Shown here: positions 16,862 to 25,424 of the stretch, in pieces
Position numbering within the stretch: the first letter of the stretch is position 1
Layout of the letters: every line of letters starts with the position of its first letter
Source of the DNA: Terriglobia bacterium
Lineage (GTDB): Bacteria > Acidobacteriota > Terriglobia > Terriglobales > Acidobacteriaceae
Assembly: GCA_020073185.1 (NCBI GenBank)
Contig: JAIQFT010000020.1
Location: 1-64,000, forward strand
Reading direction: 5' to 3'
DNA length: 64,000 nucleotides
Notes under the pieces: generated by a model
What the model was told of the DNA's origin: nothing
Database searches by the model: none
The model's input: the letters and a program-made list of their open reading frames with translations, nothing else
Made by a program: the position numbers and the translations under genes

Positions 16862-18253
16862 TTAGCCGCCTCCCTTGGCCGGGGCCATAGCGGAGTCCCA
16901 GAGATTGATCAAGCTTGCGGCGTTCTCCGCATCGCGGGTACTACGGCCGAACGGCATGTAACGCAGGTGGGATGCGCCCGCGAGCGGGCCGGCCAAAATA
17001 CGCCAGAAGTCAACCACGGTTACGGGTGTGGAGCGGACCGGGAAATCGGCGGCCGCGAGCTGGCGGAACACCGGGTCGGGAGTTGTGATCAGCACAACGT
17101 CAGCTTGCTGGAGGCACTCGTGGGCCGATTCCAGGAGCACGGCGTGGTCGCGCAGCACATCGTGAGCTCCACGGTTGGCCAGCGGATCGAAGGCGACAAC
17201 GCGAGCGCCAGCCTCCGACAGCGCCCTCGCCAGGTAAATGCCCTGCGATTCCTCGATGACATGGGAGCGGGGCTTGTAGGCGAGGCCAAGAACGGCAACG
17301 GTGACGTCGTGCTTGATCACACCACGCAACAGGACGAGAATTTTTTCGGCCAGGCCGCGATTCGACGCATCCGTGGTTTCAGCCAACTCGGCGCGCGTAC
17401 CCAGCGCGCGGGCGAGGAACCCGAGGGCAACATTATCGCGGGGGAAGCAGGGGCCGCCGTAGCCGAGCGCACCGGTGAGGTACTTGCGTCCAATGCGAGT
17501 GTCGCTGCCGAGCGCTTCGGTCACCACATCGACGTCGCCGCCCGGGATACGCTGGCAAAGATCGGCGAGCATGTTGGCGAAAGTGATCTTGGTGGTAATG
17601 TAGGTATTCACCGCGATCTTGGTGAGTTCAGCATTCTCCAGGCTCATGCGCCGGCAGGGCGGATGGTTGGCCATGATCGTCCCGTAGCAGGCCGCGAGCG
17701 CATCGCCGGAGCGGGCATCGAGTTCACCGACCAGTGTGAAGTCAGGATTGAGGAAGTCGCGGATCACACTGCCCAGGGCAATGAATTCGGGGCTGTAGCA
17801 TAGGCCGAAGTCGCAGCCAGCGGACTTGCCGGATTCCATTTCAAGAATGGGTAGCAGGCCATAACGGGTTGAACCGGGAAGCACGGTGCTGGTCAGGACC
17901 ACCAAGTGGTAGTCGGGCTTATTGCGCAGGGCGCGGCCGATCTCGCGAAAAGCCCAGGTCGCATACTGCAAGGAGAACGCGCCACGCTCGTCACTGGGCG
18001 TGGGCACAATGACGAAAGATAAATCGGAGTTGAGAATGGCATCACCGTGGTCCAGAGTGGCACGGAGTCGACTCTTGTTGGCGGCAATCATCTCCTCCAG
18101 GCCCATTTCCTGTACCGGGGCATGGCCTTGGTTGAGCAGGTCGACAACGCTGTGGTTCACGTCGACGCCGATCACGTTCATTCCGCGGCTGGCGATGGCG
18201 GCCGCCATGCTGGCCCCCAACTTCCCCAGGCCGATTATTGAAACAGTGCTCAT
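16862..18253 (-). CDS. UDP-glucose/GDP-mannose dehydrogenase family protein
   Basis: The 463-residue enzyme should oxidise a nucleotide sugar twice to the uronic acid with two NAD+. It has the Rossmann motif IIGLGKLG at 6-13, VIVPTPSD (81-88), LTSTVLPGSTR (120-130), YSPEFIALG (153-161), the helix ENAELTKIAVNTY, and the catalytic region GYGGPCFPRDN with Cys269. The C-terminal UDP-binding domain contains VLGLAYKPRSHVIEESQG. Sequence details (KLGASMA instead of GYVG at the N-terminus) set it apart from the other three dehydrogenases in this locus. AGAGGA lies nine bases before its ATG. It directly precedes nadE. The substrate is not assignable; UDP-glucose or a UDP-N-acetylhexosamine are candidates. 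Confidence 0.88.
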   Translation of the reverse strand: MSTVSIIGLGKLGASMAAAIASRGMNVIGVDVNHSVVDLLNQGHAPVQEMGLEEMIAANKSRLRATLDHGDAILNSDLSFVIVPTPSDERGAFSLQYATWAFREIGRALRNKPDYHLVVLTSTVLPGSTRYGLLPILEMESGKSAGCDFGLCYSPEFIALGSVIRDFLNPDFTLVGELDARSGDALAACYGTIMANHPPCRRMSLENAELTKIAVNTYITTKITFANMLADLCQRIPGGDVDVVTEALGSDTRIGRKYLTGALGYGGPCFPRDNVALGFLARALGTRAELAETTDASNRGLAEKILVLLRGVIKHDVTVAVLGLAYKPRSHVIEESQGIYLARALSEAGARVVAFDPLANRGAHDVLRDHAVLLESAHECLQQADVVLITTPDPVFRQLAAADFPVRSTPVTVVDFWRILAGPLAGASHLRYMPFGRSTRDAENAASLINLWDSAMAPAKGGG

Positions 18254-18317
18254 CCCGTTGTTCCTCTCGAAGCGGCATTTCGATCCTCAGGCATGCACAA
18301 CGACCGATGCGCGGCCG

Positions 18318-19148
18318 CTACTCCTCCTTCACCACGCGCACATAGAACCCGCCGCATAGCAGGCCGGGCGCCTGAGCAACGATGGCGCGGCGCACATAGC
18401 GCGGGAAAACCGCGTTGAAGGCCGCCCAGAGCGGCCGAATGATGTACACGCCCAGCTTGGCCCGCGGCGAGAGCGGTAGGCCGTGCTGGCGTTTCCAGAG
18501 CTGCGGCTCGAGCCACATGTCCGGATTGCGGTAGTGGGCAAGGTTGCCGAAATCCCAGAACCACTTCTCGGCACGGAAGCCGGCGGCGCGAAGAAAACGA
18601 CGAAAGCCGCGATACGTAAAGAAGCGCACATGCATGTAATTCCACTCGTCGTAAGCTTCATGGCCGCCCAGCAGCGAGCGATAGATGAGCCCGCGGCCGC
18701 AGAGCAGGCGCAGGCGCATGGGCAGCGTGAAATGGTTGGGAACGCTGACCACAGCAAAGCCACCTTGCTTTAGAACGCGACGCACGTCGCGCAAGACGGC
18801 CAAGGGATCGAGCAGGTGCTCGAGGATGTCCTTGCAAATCACAACGTCAAAGGCAGCGTCGGCAAAAGGAAGTTTGGGGTCGAGGTTAAGGTCGCCATAC
18901 ACCGCGGCAATGTCGTGGCGCTCGGCGACTTCCAAGCCGCTGTTGGCGTAGTCGAAGCCGATGACCTGGTTGTCGGCGGCCAAGTGCCAGATATCATTTC
19001 CGGCGCCGCACCCCAGGCATAGAATCTGTTGGCCGACAAGCGGGCGGCCATCCGCGATCTTGCGATCGGGAATACCGTAGGCGCCATCGGCATTCTGGTA
19101 GGCGGCTTCGTATACTCGCCGCTGGTCGGTTGGCGCTGCGGGTGACAT
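18318..19148 (-). CDS. Class I SAM-dependent methyltransferase
   Basis: The protein (276 residues from the ATG at 19148) has motif I as ILCLGCGAGNDIWHLA, then VIGFDYANSGLEVAE, LPFADAAFDVVICKDILEHLLDP and RRVLKQGGFAVVSVPN. Note Cys instead of the usual Asp or Glu before GCG in motif I. The C-terminal part, with EWNYMHVRFFTYRGFRRFLRAAGF, resembles methyltransferases of polysaccharide and O-antigen clusters. The open frame extends to 19736 but that part overlaps the GT2 gene and is rejected. It follows the GT2 gene by 32 bases and may methylate the sugar that enzyme adds. The acceptor is unknown. Confidence 0.83.
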   Translation of the reverse strand: MSPAAPTDQRRVYEAAYQNADGAYGIPDRKIADGRPLVGQQILCLGCGAGNDIWHLAADNQVIGFDYANSGLEVAERHDIAAVYGDLNLDPKLPFADAAFDVVICKDILEHLLDPLAVLRDVRRVLKQGGFAVVSVPNHFTLPMRLRLLCGRGLIYRSLLGGHEAYDEWNYMHVRFFTYRGFRRFLRAAGFRAEKWFWDFGNLAHYRNPDMWLEPQLWKRQHGLPLSPRAKLGVYIIRPLWAAFNAVFPRYVRRAIVAQAPGLLCGGFYVRVVKEE

Positions 19149-19180
19149 TTCGGGTACGAGTCTCGACCGTAAGGGGCTGT

Positions 19181-20146
19181 CTAATCGCCTTGGCGCCGTG
19201 CCACCGCGCACGACTTCGCCTGCGGCAGGGGCGGGGGAACGCAAGGGCGTTGGATGCTCAGCGCGTCGGAAACGACCACCGATAGGACGCGGCGGAGCAC
19301 GCGCAGGAAGTTCGGGGGATAGACCGCGATAGCGTGCAGAAGAAAGGACAGCGTCTTCCCGAGGTGACGGCCGCCGTCCCACGCGTAGGCCATGCCAGTG
19401 AGGTAGGCATTGCTGATTGAGTGGCGATAGCGGCCGCGGAATTCCGGCGGCAGGTCCGGGCGCGCGAAAAATTTCCGGGTGAGCTGGACGCAGGAATCGG
19501 CGGTAGTATCTCCCTGATAGCCGAGATTGCCCTCGTGATCGCGGGCGTGCGCGAGCAGATCGGGCATGGAATCGATGCGACCCACCATGCCAATGCGCAG
19601 CCATAGCTCGTGATCCTTCTTCTGATATTGGGTTTCGTCGAGCCAACCGACGCGCTCCAGGATGGAGCGGCGGATAAAGGCGGCCGGCTGCGGAATGCAG
19701 TGATCGCAGTGTTCGACGGCGTAGAGCAGGTCCCATTCGTGGGAATACGACATGCCGATGATCCGACCTTCAGCATCAATGGAACCGCAGCTACCGTAGA
19801 CGAGATCGGTAGCGGGATGGGCTTGCAGGTAATCCACGGCGATGGAAACAGCATCAGGCCTGGCATAAACGTCATCAGCATTGAGCCAGGCGAGGATCGA
19901 GCCGTGACTCATCCCCCAGCCCTTGTTGATGGCGTTGGCGTGACCCGCGTCGGGTTCTGAGACCCAGTCGATGCGATCCCCGTAGCTCTTCAGCAGCTCT
20001 ACCGTGCCGTCCTGGGAGGCGGCATCGATGACGATGCACTCAACGTAGGGATAGTTCTGTTCGAGGATGCTGTCAATCGTCGGGCGAAGGAAATGCGCAC
20101 GATTCCTGCAAGGTACCACCACCGAGACTGTGGGCAAATTCGGCAT
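19181..20146 (-). CDS. Glycosyltransferase family 2 protein
   Basis: This 321-residue GT-A enzyme begins VSVVVPCRNRAHFLRPTIDS, followed by VECIVIDAASQDGTVELL, VSEPDAGHANAINKGWGM and the metal-binding DxD-type motif LAWLNADDVYARPDA. The segment HCIPQPAAFIRRSILERVGWLDE and the DHELWLRIG acid pair are typical of the acceptor and catalytic-base regions. GGGAAG lies a few bases before the ATG. It probably adds one sugar to the lipid-linked unit from the cytoplasmic side. It is followed by a methyltransferase gene on the same strand. Donor and linkage cannot be assigned. Confidence 0.9.
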   Translation of the reverse strand: MPNLPTVSVVVPCRNRAHFLRPTIDSILEQNYPYVECIVIDAASQDGTVELLKSYGDRIDWVSEPDAGHANAINKGWGMSHGSILAWLNADDVYARPDAVSIAVDYLQAHPATDLVYGSCGSIDAEGRIIGMSYSHEWDLLYAVEHCDHCIPQPAAFIRRSILERVGWLDETQYQKKDHELWLRIGMVGRIDSMPDLLAHARDHEGNLGYQGDTTADSCVQLTRKFFARPDLPPEFRGRYRHSISNAYLTGMAYAWDGGRHLGKTLSFLLHAIAVYPPNFLRVLRRVLSVVVSDALSIQRPCVPPPLPQAKSCAVARRQGD

Positions 20147-20248
20147 TCCGTATTCTTCCCTACCGGCGCAACCTTTGCAGAAGTGCCGGCTCCATATTTT
20201 TTGCGACGTTGAAACCGCAGCCGTATGCGGCTGCGGAAAGCAACCGGT

Positions 20249-22015
20249 TTATCGGACAGCGACCGGAGCAGTGACAGCTGTGGGCACGGCACGCGCATCC
20301 GCGAGTTGCCGCGGCACGGCGAGAATGTTGGCGCCGGACTCGCCAACCAACGGCACAGGCAACCCGGTAACCGCATCGAAGCCGAGCAACACGTATCCCT
20401 GCTCGGCGAGAAGGGCGCGGATCTTCTCGCCAGAACAGCCTTGTCGCGCGAGCGCTGGCTCGCAAACTTCCAGCAGCAGCACCGGACGGAAACGCGCCAA
20501 AGTGTCTCGCGCACCCTGCAACACGAACCATTCGTGGCCCTCGACGTCGATTTTGATGACGTCCACGCGGGCCAAACGCTGCTCCTGAACCAGGCTGTCG
20601 AGAGTGGTGGTGGAGACGGGCTGGCGCGCTTCCGCCGCGACATTATCGTAAGCGAACCCACCCAGCGTGTTGTGCCCTGCATGTGCCGCCTCCGCCACAA
20701 GCAGCTCGGTTACGCTCGAAAGATGCGAGGCTGCCAGGGGCAGAGCACGAACGTTGTGAGCGGCATTCAGGCGGAGGTTGTCAGAGAGATGCCGAAACTC
20801 GCGGCGGCTGGGTTCCAGCGCAAGCACAGTCCCGCGGGACTCGACCAGAGTGGCGGCAAACAACGTATATAGGCCGATGTTGGCGCCCACGTCGATGAAA
20901 ACCATGCCCGGGCGAAGCGTTTCCTCGAGAAACGACAACTCATTCGGATCGTAGTAGCCGGATATGAACAGTTGGGCAGAGGTTTCGTCTCCGGGAATGA
21001 CGTGAACCCTAATGCCACGATGCCAAGTTGCGATAAAGGCGTGGCCCGGCGACAGACGTTTCCAAAGCAGGCGACGCAATAACCAGTCCGGTCGATGGCT
21101 GCATAGACTGGCGCCGAGGGTCCACCCCGGCCGGCGGCTAAGGTCCGGCGTGGGCGTAATCGACGAGCACAACTGTCTTACCCACTTGACAGGAATCCGC
21201 GCCAGGAGCCGGCTGAACGCACGCGCACCAGCGGCGCGAGGGTGACGGATGGAATCCAGGATCGTCCCGAGGATGGTGTTCCAGTGGCGGAGATCGGCGC
21301 TACGCAGAAGCGGCGGCTCGATGAGACGAAAACCAAGCTCACGGCAGACAGTTTCGTCGGCAGGACTTGCCTGCCGAAATGCGAGCAGAATGGTGCGCGT
21401 CCGATGACGCAGCACGGAACTCTCAAATTGAGGATGGGAGGGTCGGCGATCCGACTCGTAGACCGCAGCAAAGCCCGACTGATAGAGCATGTGGATGTAT
21501 GCGTTGTAGGTGGGAATGAATGCAAGATAAGCCAGAGCCTGATTGCTGGCGCGCGACTCCTGGTAAAGAACGCAATTGGTGTCGGCCGACGACGCAACCT
21601 GGGTCTCGATCAGCAGGCACCCGCGCGTAAGGGCAAACAGGTTGCGGATGGCTCGGAAGGGATTCTCCAAGTGGTAGAGCAAACCAAAACAGAGGACGAA
21701 GTCGAAGGGGTCGGTGCGCGCAAGCTCCGGGTCCTCAATGTCCTTCACGATGAAGCGAAGCTGGGGATTGCGGCGCTGGGCCTGCTCTATGTTTTCCGGG
21801 CGACCGTCCAAGCCTTGGACATCCAACTCCAACTCCGAGAGCACGGCGGAGAAAAACCCCAAAGCTCCGCAGCCCACATCCAACGCGGTTCTCAGCCCGC
21901 CTGAAACCATGAGGCGGGGCAGCACCATCTTCAAGAAACTACCTCTGGCGTGGTTCAACCCGGCCGCGTCCTCGGTTTCAAAGGGCGATGGGCTCGCAGG
22001 AAGACCTGGTGTCAT
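20249..22015 (-). CDS. Two-domain methyltransferase: class I domain fused to an FkbM domain
   Basis: The 588-residue protein joins two methyltransferases. The N-terminal domain (about 40-220) has motif I TALDVGCGALGFF (43-55), VQGLDGRPENIEQA and FDFVLCFGLLYHLENP, typical of tRNA-cmo5U/DUF1698-like or sugar methyltransferases. The C-terminal domain (about 345-560) is FkbM-type, with FIDVGANIGLYTLF (373-386), ALEPS (399-403), STTTLDSL (468-475) and KIDVEGHEW (488-496). FkbM enzymes O-methylate sugars and natural products. The linker (220-345) holds no recognised domain. The ATG lies in an ATGA overlap with the stop of the previous methyltransferase gene. Two methylations on one glycan, or one active and one structural domain, are both possible. 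Confidence 0.88.
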   Translation of the reverse strand: MTPGLPASPSPFETEDAAGLNHARGSFLKMVLPRLMVSGGLRTALDVGCGALGFFSAVLSELELDVQGLDGRPENIEQAQRRNPQLRFIVKDIEDPELARTDPFDFVLCFGLLYHLENPFRAIRNLFALTRGCLLIETQVASSADTNCVLYQESRASNQALAYLAFIPTYNAYIHMLYQSGFAAVYESDRRPSHPQFESSVLRHRTRTILLAFRQASPADETVCRELGFRLIEPPLLRSADLRHWNTILGTILDSIRHPRAAGARAFSRLLARIPVKWVRQLCSSITPTPDLSRRPGWTLGASLCSHRPDWLLRRLLWKRLSPGHAFIATWHRGIRVHVIPGDETSAQLFISGYYDPNELSFLEETLRPGMVFIDVGANIGLYTLFAATLVESRGTVLALEPSRREFRHLSDNLRLNAAHNVRALPLAASHLSSVTELLVAEAAHAGHNTLGGFAYDNVAAEARQPVSTTTLDSLVQEQRLARVDVIKIDVEGHEWFVLQGARDTLARFRPVLLLEVCEPALARQGCSGEKIRALLAEQGYVLLGFDAVTGLPVPLVGESGANILAVPRQLADARAVPTAVTAPVAVR

Positions 22016-22800
22016 GAGAGTTGACCTGCCGTCGGCGTGTCGGAAAGCTTGGAACCTGTGGCGACTTGAAAAAAACCCAGGGCTGCCGGGAGCAAGAATC
22101 GCGGCAGGCGATAGGCATCCCAACCGGTGATTATCGGATGGAAGCTAACTTCGCGGAAACGGCAAAACATCTTCCGTAGTTCGCGACGGGTGTACGCCTT
22201 AGTACCGGCGCTTTCCATGTAGTTCGCCAACAGATATTTGAAAGTTCGAAAGGGGCGGCCTGCCCGAAGGGCGTGATTCAAGTACAAATGCAAGCTGACG
22301 AGAGAATGCCGGTTGTAGAGCATGATGACGAATCGGCCACCGCACTTCAGGACCCGGTGCACTTCGGCCAGCGCCTTTTGAGTATCGGGCGTGTGATGCA
22401 GCACGCCCCAGGAATATACCAAGTCAAAATTGTTCTCGGGGAAAGGAAGGTTCTCGGCATCGGCGATGCGGATCTCGCCGTCCAACCCATAGACCTCTAG
22501 GCGCCTGCGCGTCAATTCGACGGCGGCGGAAGTGAGATCGATGCTGTGAAGTTCCGCACCCGCGCGGGCGAACTGGAGGGAGTCGGTACCAGCGCCGCAA
22601 CCGATCTCCAGCACTCTCTTCTCACGCCAGCGCGTGAACTGCGCAAAGGAGTGGATGAAGGGCTCATTCTCGTAGCGGCTACGCTCGATCTCCTCGAAGA
22701 ATTCCAGGCTATAGAGCGGGCTCGTTCCTACTGAGGCGCCGCACGGTTTCCCTTCCCAGTAGGACTTCACCTCTTGCTTCAATGCTGCTGCTGTATCCAA
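22012..22800 (-). CDS. Class I SAM-dependent methyltransferase, paralogue A
   Basis: The 262-residue protein starts at a TTG with GAGG six bases upstream. It has VKSYWEGKPCGAS near the N-terminus, then EFFEEIERSRYENEPFIHSF, motif I VLEIGCGAGTDSLQFARAG, SIDLTSAAVELTRRRLE, LPFPENNFDLVYSWGVLHHTP and HRVLKCGGRFVIMLYNRHS. It is clearly a duplicate of the gene at 24580-25341, sharing almost all of these blocks, with the flippase gene between them. It shares an ATGA overlap with the two-domain methyltransferase gene. It is likely to methylate a sugar or lipid-linked intermediate; the acceptor is unknown. Confidence 0.87.
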   Translation of the reverse strand: MDTAAALKQEVKSYWEGKPCGASVGTSPLYSLEFFEEIERSRYENEPFIHSFAQFTRWREKRVLEIGCGAGTDSLQFARAGAELHSIDLTSAAVELTRRRLEVYGLDGEIRIADAENLPFPENNFDLVYSWGVLHHTPDTQKALAEVHRVLKCGGRFVIMLYNRHSLVSLHLYLNHALRAGRPFRTFKYLLANYMESAGTKAYTRRELRKMFCRFREVSFHPIITGWDAYRLPRFLLPAALGFFQVATGSKLSDTPTAGQLS

Positions 22801-22873
22801 TGTTCGCCTCGGTTTACTTCGGCGATGGAGCGATGCGGCCTATGACCCTCATGCCGGACCGTCCTTCGCGTTT

Positions 22874-24487
22874 TCAAAAATCGGAGTCTTGTTCCGGCAA
22901 TCGCGCGCGCTGCCGCCAGAAACGCATGACCGGGGAAGTAACCGCTGCCCTCTCCGAGCGGTCGAGCACGAATCGGAAGCTGACGATGGCAAAAAGTGCG
23001 GTCCAACCGACTCCCCCAAGCCCGTGCCACCACTGACCGGCGGCGGCGACCCGGAGAGGAATGACGCCGACAAGCAAAGCCAACAACGGTGGCAGAAGGC
23101 GCACCACGCGTTGTTCGATGAACATGGAAGATCGAAATGAAGCAACTCTCCAGCAGGTAATGAAGAAAATGATTGTCTCCACGCCACCGCGAATGGCCCA
23201 CGCAGCAGCTGCGCCGACAATGCCAAACTTGCCGATCATCCAATACGCGCCCACAAAATAAAACGGGGCTTCCAGCAGGAAGAGCTTGGCGACCAGATCG
23301 GGACGGCCCATGCTCATCAGCAATGTGGAGGGCACCCACGCCTGGGAGTTCAACAAGAAACCGACAGCCAGCAGTTGCAAGACCAGGGTGCTTCTGGCGG
23401 CGAACTCGGGACCGAGCCAGAACAGCAGGAGTGGATGGGCGAGCACGATGATAAGCGCAACCGCGGCACTGGCACTGAGCACAAGATACTTGAAAGAACG
23501 GCAGAACAAACGTTCCAGATCAGTGCGTTGCGTCCCCCACATGGCGGCGAACGCGGGGAACAGAGTCATGAACAGGCTCTGGGGAAGAATCCACAGACGG
23601 CTGACGATCTCGTACGGCGGCGCGTAGTAGGTTACGGCAGTGGTGGACAGGCGCGAGGCAATGAGGAACCGGTCCAGGTAGGTGACCATAGCAGACAGCA
23701 CGTAGACCGCGGTCAACCAACTGCCGAACTTGAACAACGTGGGCGCCAGCCGGAAGTCCACCGCGCGAGGTCCGCCCCCGGCCAGCAGGCGCCCGCAGTA
23801 GAAAAAGAAAATCAGCGCGAAGACAATGCTCTTGACAGTCAAACAAATGACAATGGCCGGCAATCCTCCGCCCAGCAACAACACCACAACGGGAAGAGCG
23901 TAGGTGGCGATCGTGGACGGCGTTCGCAGCGCATTGACAATGTCGAATCGCTGATGCGCTTCCAGCAAGCCACTGAGCGTGCCGGTAACCAGCGTGACCA
24001 GGACGGAAATGGAACAGAGAAGGAAAACGGTTTCGCTTTGTGAAATGAGCTCCGCTGGGACCGTCAAAACATGGCGCACCAGGAAGGGAGTAGACGCACA
24101 CAGCAGCAGGCCGCCGAGAGTGCCGAGAACGCCCTGGAGCGCCAGCGACGTCCAGAAGATTCTGCTGATCTGCTCGCGGGACTCTCCCTTACCCAACGCT
24201 TCAGCGACAAACTTGGTTGTGGCCCGGCCAACGCCGAAATCCAGCAAGCTGAAATACCCGAGCACCAGCGCCACCAGCGACAACACTCCAAACCGCTCGG
24301 CCCCGAGCCGATGAATCACAAAGGGCACGGTAAACAGCGCCACCACGGCCGGCAAGAATTGCCCGATGAAGTTCAGGACGGTATTGCGCGCGAGCAACCT
24401 GCCTGCCGGTTTAGCCGCTGGCGAAGTCTCCAAAGTGGTGGCCGTCACGGCGTCATCTCGCGCTGCGCTGGCGGAAGTCCGATTCAT
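22874..24487 (-). CDS. Polysaccharide flippase, Wzx-like (MOP superfamily)
   Basis: The 537-residue membrane protein has about twelve to fourteen hydrophobic segments and an N-terminal half typical of polysaccharide flippases: LLARNTVLNFIGQFLPAVVA, HRLGAERFGVLSLVALVLGY, and FSLLDFGVGRATTKFVAEAL. It should move the undecaprenyl-diphosphate-linked repeat unit to the periplasmic face, where the Wzy-like protein polymerises it. The start is taken as the ATG at 24487; a TTG at 24526 would add thirteen residues. The gene lies between two duplicated methyltransferase genes, suggesting that methylation of the unit is tied to its export. No ABC-transporter genes for polysaccharide export are in the window, so a Wzx/Wzy route fits. 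Confidence 0.9.
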   Translation of the reverse strand: MNRTSASAARDDAVTATTLETSPAAKPAGRLLARNTVLNFIGQFLPAVVALFTVPFVIHRLGAERFGVLSLVALVLGYFSLLDFGVGRATTKFVAEALGKGESREQISRIFWTSLALQGVLGTLGGLLLCASTPFLVRHVLTVPAELISQSETVFLLCSISVLVTLVTGTLSGLLEAHQRFDIVNALRTPSTIATYALPVVVLLLGGGLPAIVICLTVKSIVFALIFFFYCGRLLAGGGPRAVDFRLAPTLFKFGSWLTAVYVLSAMVTYLDRFLIASRLSTTAVTYYAPPYEIVSRLWILPQSLFMTLFPAFAAMWGTQRTDLERLFCRSFKYLVLSASAAVALIIVLAHPLLLFWLGPEFAARSTLVLQLLAVGFLLNSQAWVPSTLLMSMGRPDLVAKLFLLEAPFYFVGAYWMIGKFGIVGAAAAWAIRGGVETIIFFITCWRVASFRSSMFIEQRVVRLLPPLLALLVGVIPLRVAAAGQWWHGLGGVGWTALFAIVSFRFVLDRSERAAVTSPVMRFWRQRARLPEQDSDF

Positions 24488-24579
24488 GCGATCACGCGGT
24501 GCACACAATCTTGCTTCGGAGCGCAATCTTGCGCCCGTCGGCTACGTCTGCGGACAAATAAACGGTGGAACTTACGGGC

Positions 24580-25341
24580 CTACGGTTTACAACCGTTGAC
24601 CACCAGGAACCAGCCCCAGGCCGCGGGCAGCCAGAGGCGTAGCCAGGAGGGCAGGCGGCGGAGATCGTACGGGGTCAGCACGGGCTCCACGGTTACATTC
24701 GAAAACCGGTGAAACATCCTGGGTAATTCCTTCTGCGTGTACGCTTTTGTGCCCGCGCTTTCCACGTTGTGGGCGATAACGTCAGTAAGACTGCGGAAAG
24801 GACGACCGGCGCGCAGAGCGAACTTCTGCCACACCCGCCATGCCACGATGGAGTGACGGTTGTACAACATGATCGTAATTTTTCCGCCGGGCTTCAGTAC
24901 GCGGAAGGCTTCATCGAACGTGCGCTCGGTGTTGGGAGTGTGATGCAGCACTCCCCAGGAGTAGACCAGGTCGAAGTGATTGTCGGGGAAGGGCAGGTCT
25001 TCGGCGTCGCCCTGCTGGATATCGCCCGACAAACCGCTGAGCGCGAGGCGCTCGCGGGTCAGGGCGACGGCAGCGGACGTCAAATCCACCGCCGACAGGA
25101 TGGTGCCGGCGCGGGCAAACTGCAGCGAATCAGTGCCCGCTCCGCAGCCGATCTCCAATACATGCTGGCCGCGCCAGCGCGTGAACTGGGCGAAGGAATG
25201 AATGAACGGCTGGGTGGTGTAGCGCGCACGCTCGATTTCCTCAAAGTACTCAGGAGTGCTTGCCGGGCTGGACGCCCGATCGGTTTCGCAAGGCTGGGCC
25301 TCCCAGTAGGATTTGATTGTGTCTTTCACGGTCGGCGTCAC
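24580..25341 (-). CDS. Class I SAM-dependent methyltransferase, paralogue B
   Basis: The protein (253 residues from a GTG at 25341, with AGG upstream in GGCAGGTAACATT) contains KSYWEAQPCETD, EYFEEIERARYTTQPFIHSF, motif I VLEIGCGAGTDSLQFARAG, AVDLTSAAVALTRERLA, LPFPDNHFDLVYSWGVLHHTP and FRVLKPGGKITIMLYNRHS. It matches the gene at 22012-22800 block for block and must come from a duplication. The frame extends upstream to 25428, but that part overlaps the stop of the beta-helix gene and lacks family features. It lies just upstream of the flippase gene. Whether the two copies act on different positions of the glycan is not known. Confidence 0.87.
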   Translation of the reverse strand: MTPTVKDTIKSYWEAQPCETDRASSPASTPEYFEEIERARYTTQPFIHSFAQFTRWRGQHVLEIGCGAGTDSLQFARAGTILSAVDLTSAAVALTRERLALSGLSGDIQQGDAEDLPFPDNHFDLVYSWGVLHHTPNTERTFDEAFRVLKPGGKITIMLYNRHSIVAWRVWQKFALRAGRPFRSLTDVIAHNVESAGTKAYTQKELPRMFHRFSNVTVEPVLTPYDLRRLPSWLRLWLPAAWGWFLVVNGCKP

Positions 25342-25424
25342 AATGTTACCTGCCAACGGAGATGGGGTTCGGCCTTGGAAACACCCGCACTGGGGCGGGC
25401 CACAAGAACGGAGCAGGCCAGACG

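Noticed and set aside
18254-18317. Possible terminator after the dinucleotide methyltransferase gene and before the dehydrogenase start
   Set aside because: Only short complementary stretches are visible and no T run follows, so no call was made.
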